Of a stretch of DNA of 47,863 bases, positions 8,329 to 16,586 are shown piece by piece. A model generated the notes under the pieces. It did not search any database. It had not been told where the DNA came from and saw nothing but the letters and a program-made list of their open reading frames with translations. The first letter of the stretch is position 1, and every line of letters begins with the position of its first letter. Source of the DNA: Betaproteobacteria bacterium UBA5216. GTDB taxonomy: Bacteria; Pseudomonadota; Gammaproteobacteria; Burkholderiales; SG8-41. Where the stretch lies: positions 1 to 47,863 of the forward strand of contig DHVE01000081.1 in the NCBI GenBank assembly GCA_002412495.1. Reading direction: 5' to 3'. Position numbers and translations under genes: made by a program.

Positions 8329-9216
8329 TTAGGCCGGGAAAACACCCGTCGAAAGATAACGGTCGCCCCGATCACAAATAATGGCGACAATCACGGCATT
8401 GCGCACGTCACGCGAAATTTGCATCGCGGCCCACACGGCCCCGCCCGACGAGATGCCACCGAAGATTCCTTCTTCGGCGGCCAAGCGCCGCGCCATGTCC
8501 TCGGCGTCGCGCTGCGCGATTTCGACCGTTTGATCCACGCGGCTCCAGTCGCAAATGCCGGGCAGATACGCGGCGGGCCATTTACGGATGCCGGGAATCT
8601 GCGATCCATCGCTCGGCTGGCAGCCGACGATACGGATCGCGGGATTCTTCTCCTTGAGAAAACGCGAGACACCCATGATGGTGCCAGTGGTGCCCATGCT
8701 CGATACAAAGTGCGTGACCTTGCCCTCGGTGTCGCGCCAGATTTCGGGCCCGGTGGTTTCGTAATGCGCGAGCGGGTTATCAGCATTCGAAAACTGGTCG
8801 AGCATGATCCCCTTGCCTTCTTTCACCAGTCGCTCACCGACATCGCGCGCGGCTTCCATGCCGCCTTCCTTGGGCGTCAACACCAGTTGCGCGCCGTACG
8901 CGGCCATGCTTTGGCGACGTTCCATCGACTGATTTTCCGGCATCACCAGAATCATCTTGTAACCCATCATCGCGGCGCACATGGCGAGCGCGATGCCGGT
9001 GTTGCCGCTGGTGGGCTCGATCAGCGTATCCCCCGGCTTGATTTGTCCGCGTGCCTGAGCGCGTTTGATCATCGACAGCGCCGGCCTGTCCTTGACCGAC
9101 CCCGCCGGGTTATTGCCTTCCAGTTTGACCAGAATAACGTTGGTGGTGTCGCCCGGAATGCGCTGCAAGCGCACGAGCGGCGTGTTGCCTACAAAATGTT
9201 CTAGGGTATGGTTCAC
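8329..9216 (-). CDS. cysM: Cysteine synthase B (CysM)
   Basis: PLP enzyme making cysteine from O-acetylserine and sulfide or thiosulfate. The mature frame HTLEHFVGNTPLVRLQRI leads to the PLP-lysine motif NPAGSVKDRPA, the substrate loop EPTSGNTGIA, and the phosphate-binding stretch SSMGTTGTIMG. CysM-type features are the N-terminal GNTPLVRLQR and the short C-terminus (about 295 residues). I favour the GTG at 9216 (or the ATG at 9252) over the longest frame to 9285, because that extension runs into the terminator of the upstream gene. The YdbH-like gene starts one base after the stop, so the two are translationally linked. Confidence 0.93.
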   Translation of the reverse strand: MNHTLEHFVGNTPLVRLQRIPGDTTNVILVKLEGNNPAGSVKDRPALSMIKRAQARGQIKPGDTLIEPTSGNTGIALAMCAAMMGYKMILVMPENQSMERRQSMAAYGAQLVLTPKEGGMEAARDVGERLVKEGKGIMLDQFSNADNPLAHYETTGPEIWRDTEGKVTHFVSSMGTTGTIMGVSRFLKEKNPAIRIVGCQPSDGSQIPGIRKWPAAYLPGICDWSRVDQTVEIAQRDAEDMARRLAAEEGIFGGISSGGAVWAAMQISRDVRNAVIVAIICDRGDRYLSTGVFPA

Positions 9217-9280
9217 GTCGGTATCAGTCTGAAGTTCGATGAATGCGATCATAGCCGAAACGGCATCCGGCCGGCTGCAA

Positions 9281-9306
9281 AACAAAAACCCCGCCGAAGC
9301 GGGGTT
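9281..9306 (-). terminator. Rho-independent terminator after the HhH/Lys-rich gene
   Basis: On the minus strand an 8-bp stem AACCCCGC / GCGGGGTT with a TTCG tetraloop runs into TTTTGTTTT. It lies 27 bases past the stop of the helix-hairpin-helix gene and insulates cysM from it. Confidence 0.88.
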
Positions 9307-9332
9307 CTTGTTTGGTTACCCGTACCAGCCGG

Positions 9333-9995
9333 TTACTTCTTGTCGGCTTTTGCGTCGTCTTTCTTAGCGTCTTTGGCATCATCTTTCTTGCCGTCTTTGA
9401 CATCCGCTTTCTTGTCGGCTTTATCAGCTTTTGCGTCTTTCTTGGCATCGGCTTTGTCTGCTTTTGCATCTTTCTTGGCGTCCGCTTTGTCGGCTTTCGC
9501 ATCTTTCTTCGCGTCGGCTTTGTCGGCCTTCGCGTCTTTTGCGTCTTTCTTCGCGTCCGCTTTATCGGCTTTCCCATCTTTCTTCGCGTCGGCTTTGTCG
9601 GCCTTCGCGTCTTTTGCGTCTTTCTTCGCATCCGCTTTATCCGATTTTGCGTCTTTTTTGGCGTCGGCCTTGTCTGCCTTGTCATCCTTCTTGGCATCGG
9701 CTTTTTTCTCGGCCTTTGCATCTTTGTCCGCAGCCTTGGTAGCGCCAGAAACGGTAATGCTGCCGCGCAGGTCTTTCATGGTCGCCGGGCCGATGCCGTT
9801 TACCTTTTCCAGATCGTCCACGGACTTGAACGGGCCGTTCTTGGTGCGGTAATCGATAATCGCCTGCGCCTTGGCCGGGCCTATGCCTTTCAGGCCATCG
9901 AGTTGTTCCTTGGTAGCGGTGTTGATATTCACCTGCGCAAATGCAGCGCCGATCATCACCAGCCACATGGTCAGTACCAGCAACAGTTTTTTCAT
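9333..9995 (-). CDS. Exported helix-hairpin-helix (ComEA-like) protein with Lys/Ala/Asp repeat tail
   Basis: 220 residues. A signal peptide (MKKLLLVLTMWLVMIGAAFA, cleavage before Q21) precedes a ComEA-type double helix-hairpin-helix domain (residues about 22-80): VNINTATKEQLDGLKGIGP with AKAQAIIDYR, then DLEKVNGIGPATMKDLR. Such domains bind DNA backbone non-specifically. From about residue 87 to the end the protein is a tail made almost only of K, A and D, in repeats of the KADKADAKKDA type, resembling histone-H1-like tails. Export plus DNA binding suggests a periplasmic or surface DNA-binding role, as in ComEA, but no other competence genes are nearby. Classic beta ComEA-like proteins have the domain without this tail. 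Confidence 0.88.
   Translation of the reverse strand: MKKLLLVLTMWLVMIGAAFAQVNINTATKEQLDGLKGIGPAKAQAIIDYRTKNGPFKSVDDLEKVNGIGPATMKDLRGSITVSGATKAADKDAKAEKKADAKKDDKADKADAKKDAKSDKADAKKDAKDAKADKADAKKDGKADKADAKKDAKDAKADKADAKKDAKADKADAKKDAKADKADAKKDAKADKADKKADVKDGKKDDAKDAKKDDAKADKK
9340..9715 (-). repeat. In-frame tandem repeats encoding the Lys/Ala/Asp tail
   Basis: Imperfect tandem repeats of the coding sequence, in units of about 33 nt (11 residues, KADKADAKKDA) and 42 nt (14 residues, with an extra DAK). On the plus strand they appear as recurring GCGTCGGCTTTGTCGG and CTTTCTTCGCGTC words. All are multiples of three, so copy-number change would leave the frame intact. Confidence 0.85.
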
Positions 9996-10107
9996 TGATT
10001 CCTCCCCAGAAATTTAAGCCCGCATCCAGATCGCCCTGCACAGGCGGCCCTGCGAACCTGTTAGAAAAACGCCCCAACCTTCATTGAGTTGACAGCTTAC
10101 CGTCCGC

Positions 10108-11100
10108 TTACGAAGACAGCGCCGCCAGTATCTCACAATAGCGGCTAACGCCTTTTTGCACCGTCAGGAATTCAGACGAATATCCCGCCGCGCGCAGCCC
10201 CGTCAAATCCGCTTGCGTATAACTTTGATATTTTCCCTTGAGATCATGCGGAAACGAAATGTACTCAATCAGGCCTTGCGCCTGCATCGCGGCCAAGGCG
10301 AGGGGCCCTTCGCCGCGCGATTTCCGGCAAGCGTTAATGGCCGCAACCGCGACCTCGTTAAAACTTTGTGCCGCGCCGGTTCCGCAGTTGTAAATTCCTG
10401 ATTTTAAGGGATTATCCAGAAAATACAAGTTTACCTTCACGACATCTTCGACCGATACAAAATCCCGGCGCTGCTCGCCATTGCCGTAGCCGCTGCTGCC
10501 TTCGAAGAGGCGCACTTTGCCCGTGCTGCGGTACTGATTAAAAAAATGAAACGCCACCGATGCCATGCGCCCCTTGTGCTGCTCGCGTGGCCCATAGACA
10601 TTGAAATAACGCAGCCCCACCACTTGCGCCGCGGACTTGTGCTGACGCACATACTGATCAAACAAATACTTGGAATAGCCGTACACGTTGAGCGGCTTTT
10701 CGCATTCGGGCGACTCGCGAAATTCCGCATGATCCCCATAGATCGCGGCCGACGATGCGTAGATAAACGGCGCTTTCTGCGCGCTGCAGAACTCCAGCAG
10801 CGTGCGCGAATAGCGATAATTGTTCTGCATCATGTAGCGGCCATTGGATTCCGTGGTATCCGAGCATGCCCCCTGATGCAGCACGGCCGTCACCACGCCG
10901 TTAAACGCGCCGCGCCCCAACGCCACCAGAAATTCATCCTTGTCGAGATAGTCTTCGATGTCGCAATCGACGAGGTTGGTAAACCGATCACCCTGCGTCA
11001 GATCATCCACCGCGATGACGTTTTTGATGCCGCGCGCGTTCAGCGCCTTTACCAGATTGGCACCGATAAAACCCACTGCGCCCGTTACAATGTAAGTCAT
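10108..11100 (-). CDS. hldD: ADP-L-glycero-D-manno-heptose 6-epimerase (HldD/RfaD)
   Basis: Last step in making ADP-L-glycero-D-manno-heptose for the LPS inner core. The 330-residue SDR protein begins MTYIVTGAVGFIGANLVKAL, with the Rossmann glycine motif (GAVGFIG). It has VDDLTQGDRFTNL, the family sequence ASSAAIYGD and the catalytic YGYSKYLFDQYV Tyr/Lys pair, followed by RYFNVYGPREQHKGRMASV. Length matches the family. It lies 12 bases downstream of rfaE1, its pathway partner, and ends the long minus-strand unit. Confidence 0.96.
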   Translation of the reverse strand: MTYIVTGAVGFIGANLVKALNARGIKNVIAVDDLTQGDRFTNLVDCDIEDYLDKDEFLVALGRGAFNGVVTAVLHQGACSDTTESNGRYMMQNNYRYSRTLLEFCSAQKAPFIYASSAAIYGDHAEFRESPECEKPLNVYGYSKYLFDQYVRQHKSAAQVVGLRYFNVYGPREQHKGRMASVAFHFFNQYRSTGKVRLFEGSSGYGNGEQRRDFVSVEDVVKVNLYFLDNPLKSGIYNCGTGAAQSFNEVAVAAINACRKSRGEGPLALAAMQAQGLIEYISFPHDLKGKYQSYTQADLTGLRAAGYSSEFLTVQKGVSRYCEILAALSS

Positions 11101-11112
11101 TGTTTATATTGA

Positions 11113-12108
11113 TTATTTTTCGTCAAACAATTCGTGTGGCTCGACCACTGCCGTGCCAAATTTACCCACGACGATACCTGCAGCCCGATTGGCAAGCAGC
11201 ACAGCCTGATCCATCGGCATACCGTTGGCCATTGCCACACCCAAGGTGGCGATGACCGTGTCGCCCGCGCCGGACACATCGTATACCTCGCGCGCTTGCG
11301 TGGGCGCATGCAGACGCCCCTTGACCTGCCCGGCGCTACCCGTGTTGCTCCGGCCACCGCGATACAGTGTCATGCCTTCTTCGCTGCGCGTCACCAGCAA
11401 CGCCTCCAGCCGCAGCGCGCGCCGCAGCTTTTGCGCGCGTGCCGTGAGATCGGACTCGCTACGCGCGGTGCCCGCGACTTCACGAAACTCCGCGCGATTC
11501 GGCGTCAGCAATGTCGCGCCGCGATAACGCGAAAAATCTTCGCCCTTGGGATCCACCAGCACCGGCTTGCGCGCCGCTCTCGCCGCTGAAATCATGGCCG
11601 CGATATGCGTCAACCCACCCTTGCCATAGTCGGACAGAATGACTACGTCGTGCGCGGCCAACAATTTCCGGTACTCGCGCAATTTCGACGACAACACCTC
11701 ATGACTGGGCGCGGTTTCAAAATCCACGCGCAGCAATTGTTGCTGCCGGCCGATCACGCGCAACTTGACGGTCGTGGCGATGCCTTGATCACGGTGCAGC
11801 CGCGCGCTCACGCCATCCTTTTTTAGCAAGGCCGCCAACTGCGTGCCGGCTTCATCGTGTCCGGTGACCGACAAAAGCGTCACGCGGGCGCCGAGCGCCG
11901 CCGCATTGCGAGCGACATTGGCCGCGCCGCCGGGTCGCTCTTCGGTGCGATCCACCCGCACCACTGGCACCGGTGCCTCCGGCGAAATGCGCGTTACGCT
12001 GCCGAACCAGTAGCGGTCGAGCATCACGTCACCGACTACCAGCACGCGCGCGCGCGTGAACGGCGACACGCTGCGACCACGCAACGTTTTCTTGCCGGGC
12101 AAACTCAC
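11113..12108 (-). CDS. rfaE1: D-glycero-beta-D-manno-heptose-7-phosphate kinase (HldE N-domain, RfaE1)
   Basis: PfkB-family kinase that phosphorylates heptose 7-phosphate at C1 in LPS core synthesis. At 331 residues it is only the kinase half; E. coli HldE also has an adenylyltransferase domain, which must be encoded elsewhere here. Motifs are VLVVGDVMLDRYWFGSVTRIS, then PVVRVDRTEERPGGAANVARN and the catalytic DVSGAGDTVIATLG near the C-terminus. The GTG start at 12108 overlaps the pyrF stop in GTGA, so translation is coupled. Confidence 0.94.
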   Translation of the reverse strand: MSLPGKKTLRGRSVSPFTRARVLVVGDVMLDRYWFGSVTRISPEAPVPVVRVDRTEERPGGAANVARNAAALGARVTLLSVTGHDEAGTQLAALLKKDGVSARLHRDQGIATTVKLRVIGRQQQLLRVDFETAPSHEVLSSKLREYRKLLAAHDVVILSDYGKGGLTHIAAMISAARAARKPVLVDPKGEDFSRYRGATLLTPNRAEFREVAGTARSESDLTARAQKLRRALRLEALLVTRSEEGMTLYRGGRSNTGSAGQVKGRLHAPTQAREVYDVSGAGDTVIATLGVAMANGMPMDQAVLLANRAAGIVVGKFGTAVVEPHELFDEK

Positions 12109-12812
12109 GCGGTAATCTCCCGCTGAATACGCTGTAACATCGCTACCGGATCGGCAGCCTGCGTGATCGGCCTGCCAATCACCAGGTAATCCGCGCCCGC
12201 ATCAACCGCGGCACGCGGGGTCATCACGCGCTTTTGATCGTCCTGCGCGCCGTCCGCGGGACGTATTCCCGGCGTCACCAGATCAAATCCCGCGCCGCAC
12301 GCCACGCGCAACACGTGCGCCTCCTGCGCAGAGCACACCACGCCATCCAGTCCTGCCTGTTTTGCCAGTTGCGCCAGGCGAGTCACCGCGTCGGCGGGCG
12401 ATCCCTGCATGCCGATATCGGCAAGGTCACTTTGCGCCAGGCTGGTCAGCACCGTCACCGCGATCAACCGCGGCCGCGGCAAGCCGCCGGTCTGCGTGCC
12501 TTCCAGGGCTTCGCGCGCGGCTTGCATCATCGCGCGCCCGCCGGAGGCATGCACATTCATCATCCATACGCCCATGCGCGCGGCAGCCTTGCACGCGCTG
12601 CCCACCGTATTGGGAATATCATGAAATTTCAAATCCAGAAACACGCCAAAACCACGCGCTACAACGAATTCCACCAGCGAAGGGCCCGCTGCCGTAAACA
12701 GTTCCTTGCCGATCTTGACCCGGCACAATGCCGGATCGAGGCGCGCCACCATCGCCTGTGCGGCGGACGCATCGGGATAATCCAGCGCCACGATGATTTT
12801 CGGATCGTTCAT
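12105..12812 (-). CDS. pyrF: Orotidine 5'-phosphate decarboxylase (PyrF)
   Basis: Last step of UMP synthesis. The 235-residue TIM-barrel enzyme starts MNDPKIIVALDYPDASAAQA. It carries the catalytic DLKFHDIPNTVGSA (Asp/Lys tetrad) and the phosphate-binding end LVTPGIRPADGAQDDQKRV with GADYLVIGRPIT. I chose the ATG at 12812, which overlaps the lapB stop as ATGA; a longer frame to 12911 lies inside lapB. The unit lapB-pyrF-rfaE1-hldD is overlapping or closely spaced. Confidence 0.96.
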   Translation of the reverse strand: MNDPKIIVALDYPDASAAQAMVARLDPALCRVKIGKELFTAAGPSLVEFVVARGFGVFLDLKFHDIPNTVGSACKAAARMGVWMMNVHASGGRAMMQAAREALEGTQTGGLPRPRLIAVTVLTSLAQSDLADIGMQGSPADAVTRLAQLAKQAGLDGVVCSAQEAHVLRVACGAGFDLVTPGIRPADGAQDDQKRVMTPRAAVDAGADYLVIGRPITQAADPVAMLQRIQREITA

Positions 12813-13984
12813 GCAGGGAGACCTTTTTCTTCGGCACGCCGCGGGGAATACGTTTCCCAGGCCGCGCACGCGGGACAATGCCAGTAAAATTGCCGGGCAC
12901 GAAAGCCGCAATTATCGCATTTGTACATCGCGAGGCCGCGCGTATGCTGATGCACCAGCGTCTTCGCCAATTCCAGATCCTGCCGCCGCTCGGCGGGCGC
13001 ATCGATTAACTGCGCCTCGAGCAGTTTATCCAGCCCGAGCAACGTCGGCGTGCGACGCAATTCATCGCGTACCAACGCATAGGCGCGCTCGGCGCCATGT
13101 ACTTCAAGTGTGCCTTCGAATACGGTGTTGAGCAAATCCAGCGAGGGATATTTGGCCAGATAGCCCGCGAGCAGCGTGACGCCCTCGGACGCCTTGTCCA
13201 GCGTCTTGAACGCGCGGTATATGCGCTCAGCGACCAGCGCGAGATGATCCGGATTCTGCATCTCGATACGCTTCCACGCCGCGATGGCCGCTTCAATATT
13301 GCCAAGATTCTGTTCCAGGTCGCCGTGCAACAAGTTGGCTCTCACGCACAAGCGGTGATGCGTCAGCGCCTGCTCGAGATGCGGCCGAGCGGCATCCGGT
13401 CGCGTATGCATGATCTCGATGCTGGCCAGCTCGCAATAAAAATTGGCAATTTCCTTTTGATGCGAGCGCCCGGTGACAATCTCCAGTTTGCCAGCGATCA
13501 CAATCGCCTTGCGCCAGTCTTTCTCTTGCTCGTAAATTTCCAGTAGAAACTTCAACGACGGCTCACCATGCTGCGTGCCTTCGAGTTTGAGAAACAGCTC
13601 CTCGGCACGATCCAGCAAGCCCGCCTTCAAATAATCCTGCGCCAATTCAAACAGCGCCAAGGTCTTTTGATCCTTGGCGAGATCGGGACGCTCGACCAGA
13701 TTCTGATGCATGCGTATCGCCCGCTCCACTTCGCCGCGCCGGCGAAACAAGCTTCCCAGCGCAAAGTGAAGTTCTATCGTTTGCGGATCGACCCGCACGA
13801 CTTCAATGAAGGCTTCAATCGCCTTGTCGGGTTGCTCATTGAGCAGAAAATTCAGCCCCTTGAAATAGGAGCTGGGCAACACGCGCGACTCGGATAACAA
13901 ATGGCGAATGTCGATGCGCGCGGCCATCCAGCCCAGCGCAAAAAATAGCGGCAACACCAACAGCCACCAGTATTCGATTTCCAT
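12809..13984 (-). CDS. lapB: LPS assembly protein LapB (YciM)
   Basis: A 391-residue inner-membrane-anchored TPR protein. In E. coli LapB tunes LPS synthesis by presenting LpxC to FtsH. An N-terminal membrane segment (WWLLVLPLFFALGWMAARID) is followed by tandem TPR helices (for example AIEAFIEVVRVDPQTIELHFALG) and a C-terminal rubredoxin-like zinc domain, CDNCGF with a 12-residue gap to CPAC. Length equals the E. coli protein (389). It lies 18 bases after lapA and overlaps pyrF by 4 nt. Confidence 0.95.
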   Translation of the reverse strand: MEIEYWWLLVLPLFFALGWMAARIDIRHLLSESRVLPSSYFKGLNFLLNEQPDKAIEAFIEVVRVDPQTIELHFALGSLFRRRGEVERAIRMHQNLVERPDLAKDQKTLALFELAQDYLKAGLLDRAEELFLKLEGTQHGEPSLKFLLEIYEQEKDWRKAIVIAGKLEIVTGRSHQKEIANFYCELASIEIMHTRPDAARPHLEQALTHHRLCVRANLLHGDLEQNLGNIEAAIAAWKRIEMQNPDHLALVAERIYRAFKTLDKASEGVTLLAGYLAKYPSLDLLNTVFEGTLEVHGAERAYALVRDELRRTPTLLGLDKLLEAQLIDAPAERRQDLELAKTLVHQHTRGLAMYKCDNCGFRARQFYWHCPACAAWETYSPRRAEEKGLPA

Positions 13985-14002
13985 GGTTGGTTTCCCTGAA
14001 CG

Positions 14003-14314
14003 CTAAACTACGTCAGGCAGGTTCGGCGGCGCGCCGCGCGAGACGGAAGTATCGGGCGCGTCATCAGTAGATGGCGAAGATACCTGCTTGCGCAAACGCG
14101 CAACTTCACGGCGCAACCGTATCATCGGTGGAAGGCTCACGATAACGCCGGCCGCCGCACCGAGACAAAACACTACGAGGATCACGAAGATCAACGGCGA
14201 ATGCCACTCCGCGCCGAGGTAGTAGCGCACGGTCACGCTGTCGGTGTTCTTGACGGCGAACGTGAGCGCGAGAAAAAACAGCGCCAGCTTGAATATCCAG
14301 AATACGGGTTTCAT
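14003..14314 (-). CDS. lapA: LPS assembly protein LapA (DUF1049)
   Basis: A 103-residue inner-membrane protein with two transmembrane segments: FWIFKLALFFLALTFAVKNT, and LIFVILVVFCLGAAAGVIVS. These flank the LapA signature NTDSVTVRYYLGAEW. A basic helix (RLRREVARLRKQV) and a disordered tail follow. It partners LapB in regulating LPS levels and is directly upstream of it. A terminator lies between ihfB and lapA, so lapAB may also have its own promoter near 14320-14370. Confidence 0.92.
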   Translation of the reverse strand: MKPVFWIFKLALFFLALTFAVKNTDSVTVRYYLGAEWHSPLIFVILVVFCLGAAAGVIVSLPPMIRLRREVARLRKQVSSPSTDDAPDTSVSRGAPPNLPDVV

Positions 14315-14373
14315 CGCGCTCGACGAAGTAGGAGGCAGGATTCAGGCGCTGACAAACCGCCGCAAGCAGCAGC

Positions 14374-14405
14374 AAAAAACGGCATGATCTTGCGATCATG
14401 CCGTT
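14374..14405 (-). terminator. Rho-independent terminator between ihfB and lapA
   Basis: Minus strand: a 12-bp perfect stem AACGGCATGATC / GATCATGCCGTT with a 4-nt loop and a T run after it. It would end or attenuate rpsA-ihfB transcription before lapA. Confidence 0.88.
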
Positions 14406-14437
14406 CAGCGCAGGACAAACCGAGTGTCAATGCGGTC

Positions 14438-14722
14438 TTATTTCTGCACATCCACGCGTTCGCGCAGTTCCTTGCCTGCCTTGAAATGGGGAACATATTT
14501 TGCCGGCACCTGAACCCGGTCACCCGATTTGGGATTACGGCCAGTGCGCGGCGGTCGGTAATTGAGCCCAAAGCTGCCGAAGCCACGAATCTCGATACGC
14601 TGACCTTGGGCAAGACTCTTGCCCATCGCATCCAAAATCATCTTCACTGCAAGTTCTGCGTCCTTCGCCACCAATTGGGGGAAACGCGCCGCAAGCTTTG
14701 CGATCAACTCCGACTTGGTCAT
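14438..14722 (-). CDS. ihfB: Integration host factor subunit beta (IhfB)
   Basis: A 94-residue DNA-bending protein of the HU/IHF family; pairs with IhfA. MTKSELIAKLAARFPQL is the typical IHF-beta start. RIEIRGFGSFGLNYRPPRTG contains the beta-arm with the intercalating proline, and GRNPKSGDRVQVPAKYVPHF the C-terminal part. It is 9 bases after rpsA, the conserved rpsA-ihfB pair of proteobacteria. Confidence 0.97.
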   Translation of the reverse strand: MTKSELIAKLAARFPQLVAKDAELAVKMILDAMGKSLAQGQRIEIRGFGSFGLNYRPPRTGRNPKSGDRVQVPAKYVPHFKAGKELRERVDVQK

Positions 14723-14731
14723 GATGCTCCC

Positions 14732-16453
14732 TTATTGTTGAGTATTCGCCGTATCCATCTTTGCTTTCAGCAACGCGCCAAGATTCGTGGTCCCAGTACT
14801 TGCCGACTTGCTGTCAGAGGAAACCTTCTGCATCGCCTCTGACTCCTCCGCAAGGTCTTTCGCCTTGATCGACAGATTGATCGAACGATTCTTGCGATCG
14901 ATATTGATGATCATCGCCGTCACCGAATCGCCCTCCTTCAAATGCGTACGGATGTCTTCCACCCGGTCCCGTGCCACTTCCGAAGCCCGCAGGTAACCCT
15001 CGACATCCCCCATCAACTGGATCACCGCCCCCTTGGCGTCGATGGATTTTACCGTACCCTGAACGATGGAATTCTTGTCGTTGGAGGACACGAAATTCGT
15101 AAACGGATCGCCGTCCATCTGCTTGACACCCAGGGAAATCCGTTCTCTCTCGACGTCGATGGCCAACACGACCGCCTCGACCTCGTCGCCCTTTTTGTAG
15201 TTGCGCACGGCTTCTTCGCCAGGCAGCGACCACGACAAATCGGACAGATGCACCAGACCATCGATGTTGCCGGGCAAGCCGACGAAAATGCCGAAGTCGG
15301 TGATCGACTTGATCTGGCCGCGCACTTTCTCGCCCTTCTTGTGATTCATCGAGAACTCTTCCCACGGATTCGCCATGCACTGCTTCATGCCGAGCGAAAT
15401 GCGGCGGCGCTCTTCGTCGATTTCGAGCACCATGACTTCAACTTCATCACCGAGTTGCACGACCTTCGACGGATGCACGTTCTTGTTGGTCCAGTCCATT
15501 TCCGACACGTGCACCAAACCTTCAATGCCGGTTTCGATTTCGACAAACGCGCCGTAGTCGGTCAGGTTAGAGACCTTGCCGAACAAACGCGTGCCCGTTG
15601 GGTAACGGCGGCCGAGGCCCACCCACGGATCTTCGCCGAGCTGCTTCATGCCGAGCGACACGCGATTTTTTTCTTGATCGAACTTGAGCACTTTAGCCTG
15701 CACTTCGTCGCCCACCGTGAGAATTTCGCTCGGGTGTTTGACGCGGCGCCATGCGAGATCGGTGATGTGCAGCAAGCCATCGATACCACCGAGATCCACG
15801 AACGCGCCGTAGTCGGTAATGTTCTTGACGATGCCCTTGACGACCGAACCTTCCTGCAGATTTTCGAGCAGCTTTTGACGCTCTTCGCCCTGCGTCACTT
15901 CCAGCACGGCGCGGCGCGACACCACGACGTTGTTGCGTTTGCGATCCAGCTTGATGACCTTGAAATCCATCGCCTTGTTTTCATACGGCGTGGTGTCCTT
16001 CACCGGGCGTATGTCCACCAGCGAACCCGGCAGAAACGCGCGGATGCCATTCACCATCACGGTGAGGCCGCCCTTGACCTTGCCGTTCACCATGCCCTGC
16101 ACGATACGGCCTTTTTCCAGCGCGTCTTCAAGATCCAGCCACGACGCCAGACGCTTGGCTTTGTCGCGCGACAAACGCGTTTCGCCAAAACCATTTTCGA
16201 GCGACTCGATGGCGACGCTGATGAAATCACCGACCTTGGTGTCAAATACACCACCGTCGGATACGAATTCTTCCTTGGGAATATAACTTTCGGATTTGAG
16301 TCCGGCGTTCACGACCACGAAATTGTCGTCGATCCGCACGACTTCGGCGGTGATCACCTCGCCGATACGCATTTCCTTGCGCGACAGGCTTTCTTCGAAC
16401 AGCGCGGCAAAGCTTTCTGCACCGCCAGCGGCGGCTTGAGTTTCAGTTTTCAT
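14732..16453 (-). CDS. rpsA: 30S ribosomal protein S1 (RpsA)
   Basis: 573 residues with six S1 RNA-binding repeats. The first two bind the ribosome (for example GEVITAEVVRIDDNFVVVNA). The rest bind mRNA, with the repeated pattern ITDYGAFVDLGGIDGLLHIT and SLGMKQLGEDPW. Length matches E. coli (557) with a longer C-tail. No Shine-Dalgarno is visible just before the ATG (GATGTGAAACA-ATG). This agrees with S1-dependent autoregulated initiation known in enterobacteria, an inference here. The 133-base gap to cmk likely carries its own promoter. Confidence 0.97.
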   Translation of the reverse strand: MKTETQAAAGGAESFAALFEESLSRKEMRIGEVITAEVVRIDDNFVVVNAGLKSESYIPKEEFVSDGGVFDTKVGDFISVAIESLENGFGETRLSRDKAKRLASWLDLEDALEKGRIVQGMVNGKVKGGLTVMVNGIRAFLPGSLVDIRPVKDTTPYENKAMDFKVIKLDRKRNNVVVSRRAVLEVTQGEERQKLLENLQEGSVVKGIVKNITDYGAFVDLGGIDGLLHITDLAWRRVKHPSEILTVGDEVQAKVLKFDQEKNRVSLGMKQLGEDPWVGLGRRYPTGTRLFGKVSNLTDYGAFVEIETGIEGLVHVSEMDWTNKNVHPSKVVQLGDEVEVMVLEIDEERRRISLGMKQCMANPWEEFSMNHKKGEKVRGQIKSITDFGIFVGLPGNIDGLVHLSDLSWSLPGEEAVRNYKKGDEVEAVVLAIDVERERISLGVKQMDGDPFTNFVSSNDKNSIVQGTVKSIDAKGAVIQLMGDVEGYLRASEVARDRVEDIRTHLKEGDSVTAMIINIDRKNRSINLSIKAKDLAEESEAMQKVSSDSKSASTGTTNLGALLKAKMDTANTQQ

Positions 16454-16586
16454 TGTTTCACATCACTTGGGAAGCCCGTCCAAAACACCAATTCACTTGA
16501 CGGGGTTGGTTTAAAAAAGCCACAAACCTTGGGGGATTCGTGACGCCTATGCCTGCTTTACGCCGATTCAGCCGTGGTAATTCCGA

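Noticed and set aside
8002..9204. A 400-codon plus-strand open frame across cysM and the YdbH start
   Set aside because: Antisense to cysM, which shows all PLP motifs. No recognisable domain.
9340..9715. Tandem repeats as a possible CRISPR array
   Set aside because: The repeats are in frame, adjoining without unique spacers and encode the Lys-rich protein tail.
14942..16543. A 533-codon plus-strand open frame opposite rpsA
   Set aside because: It is the shadow of the conserved S1 repeats in rpsA, with no motif or ribosome site.
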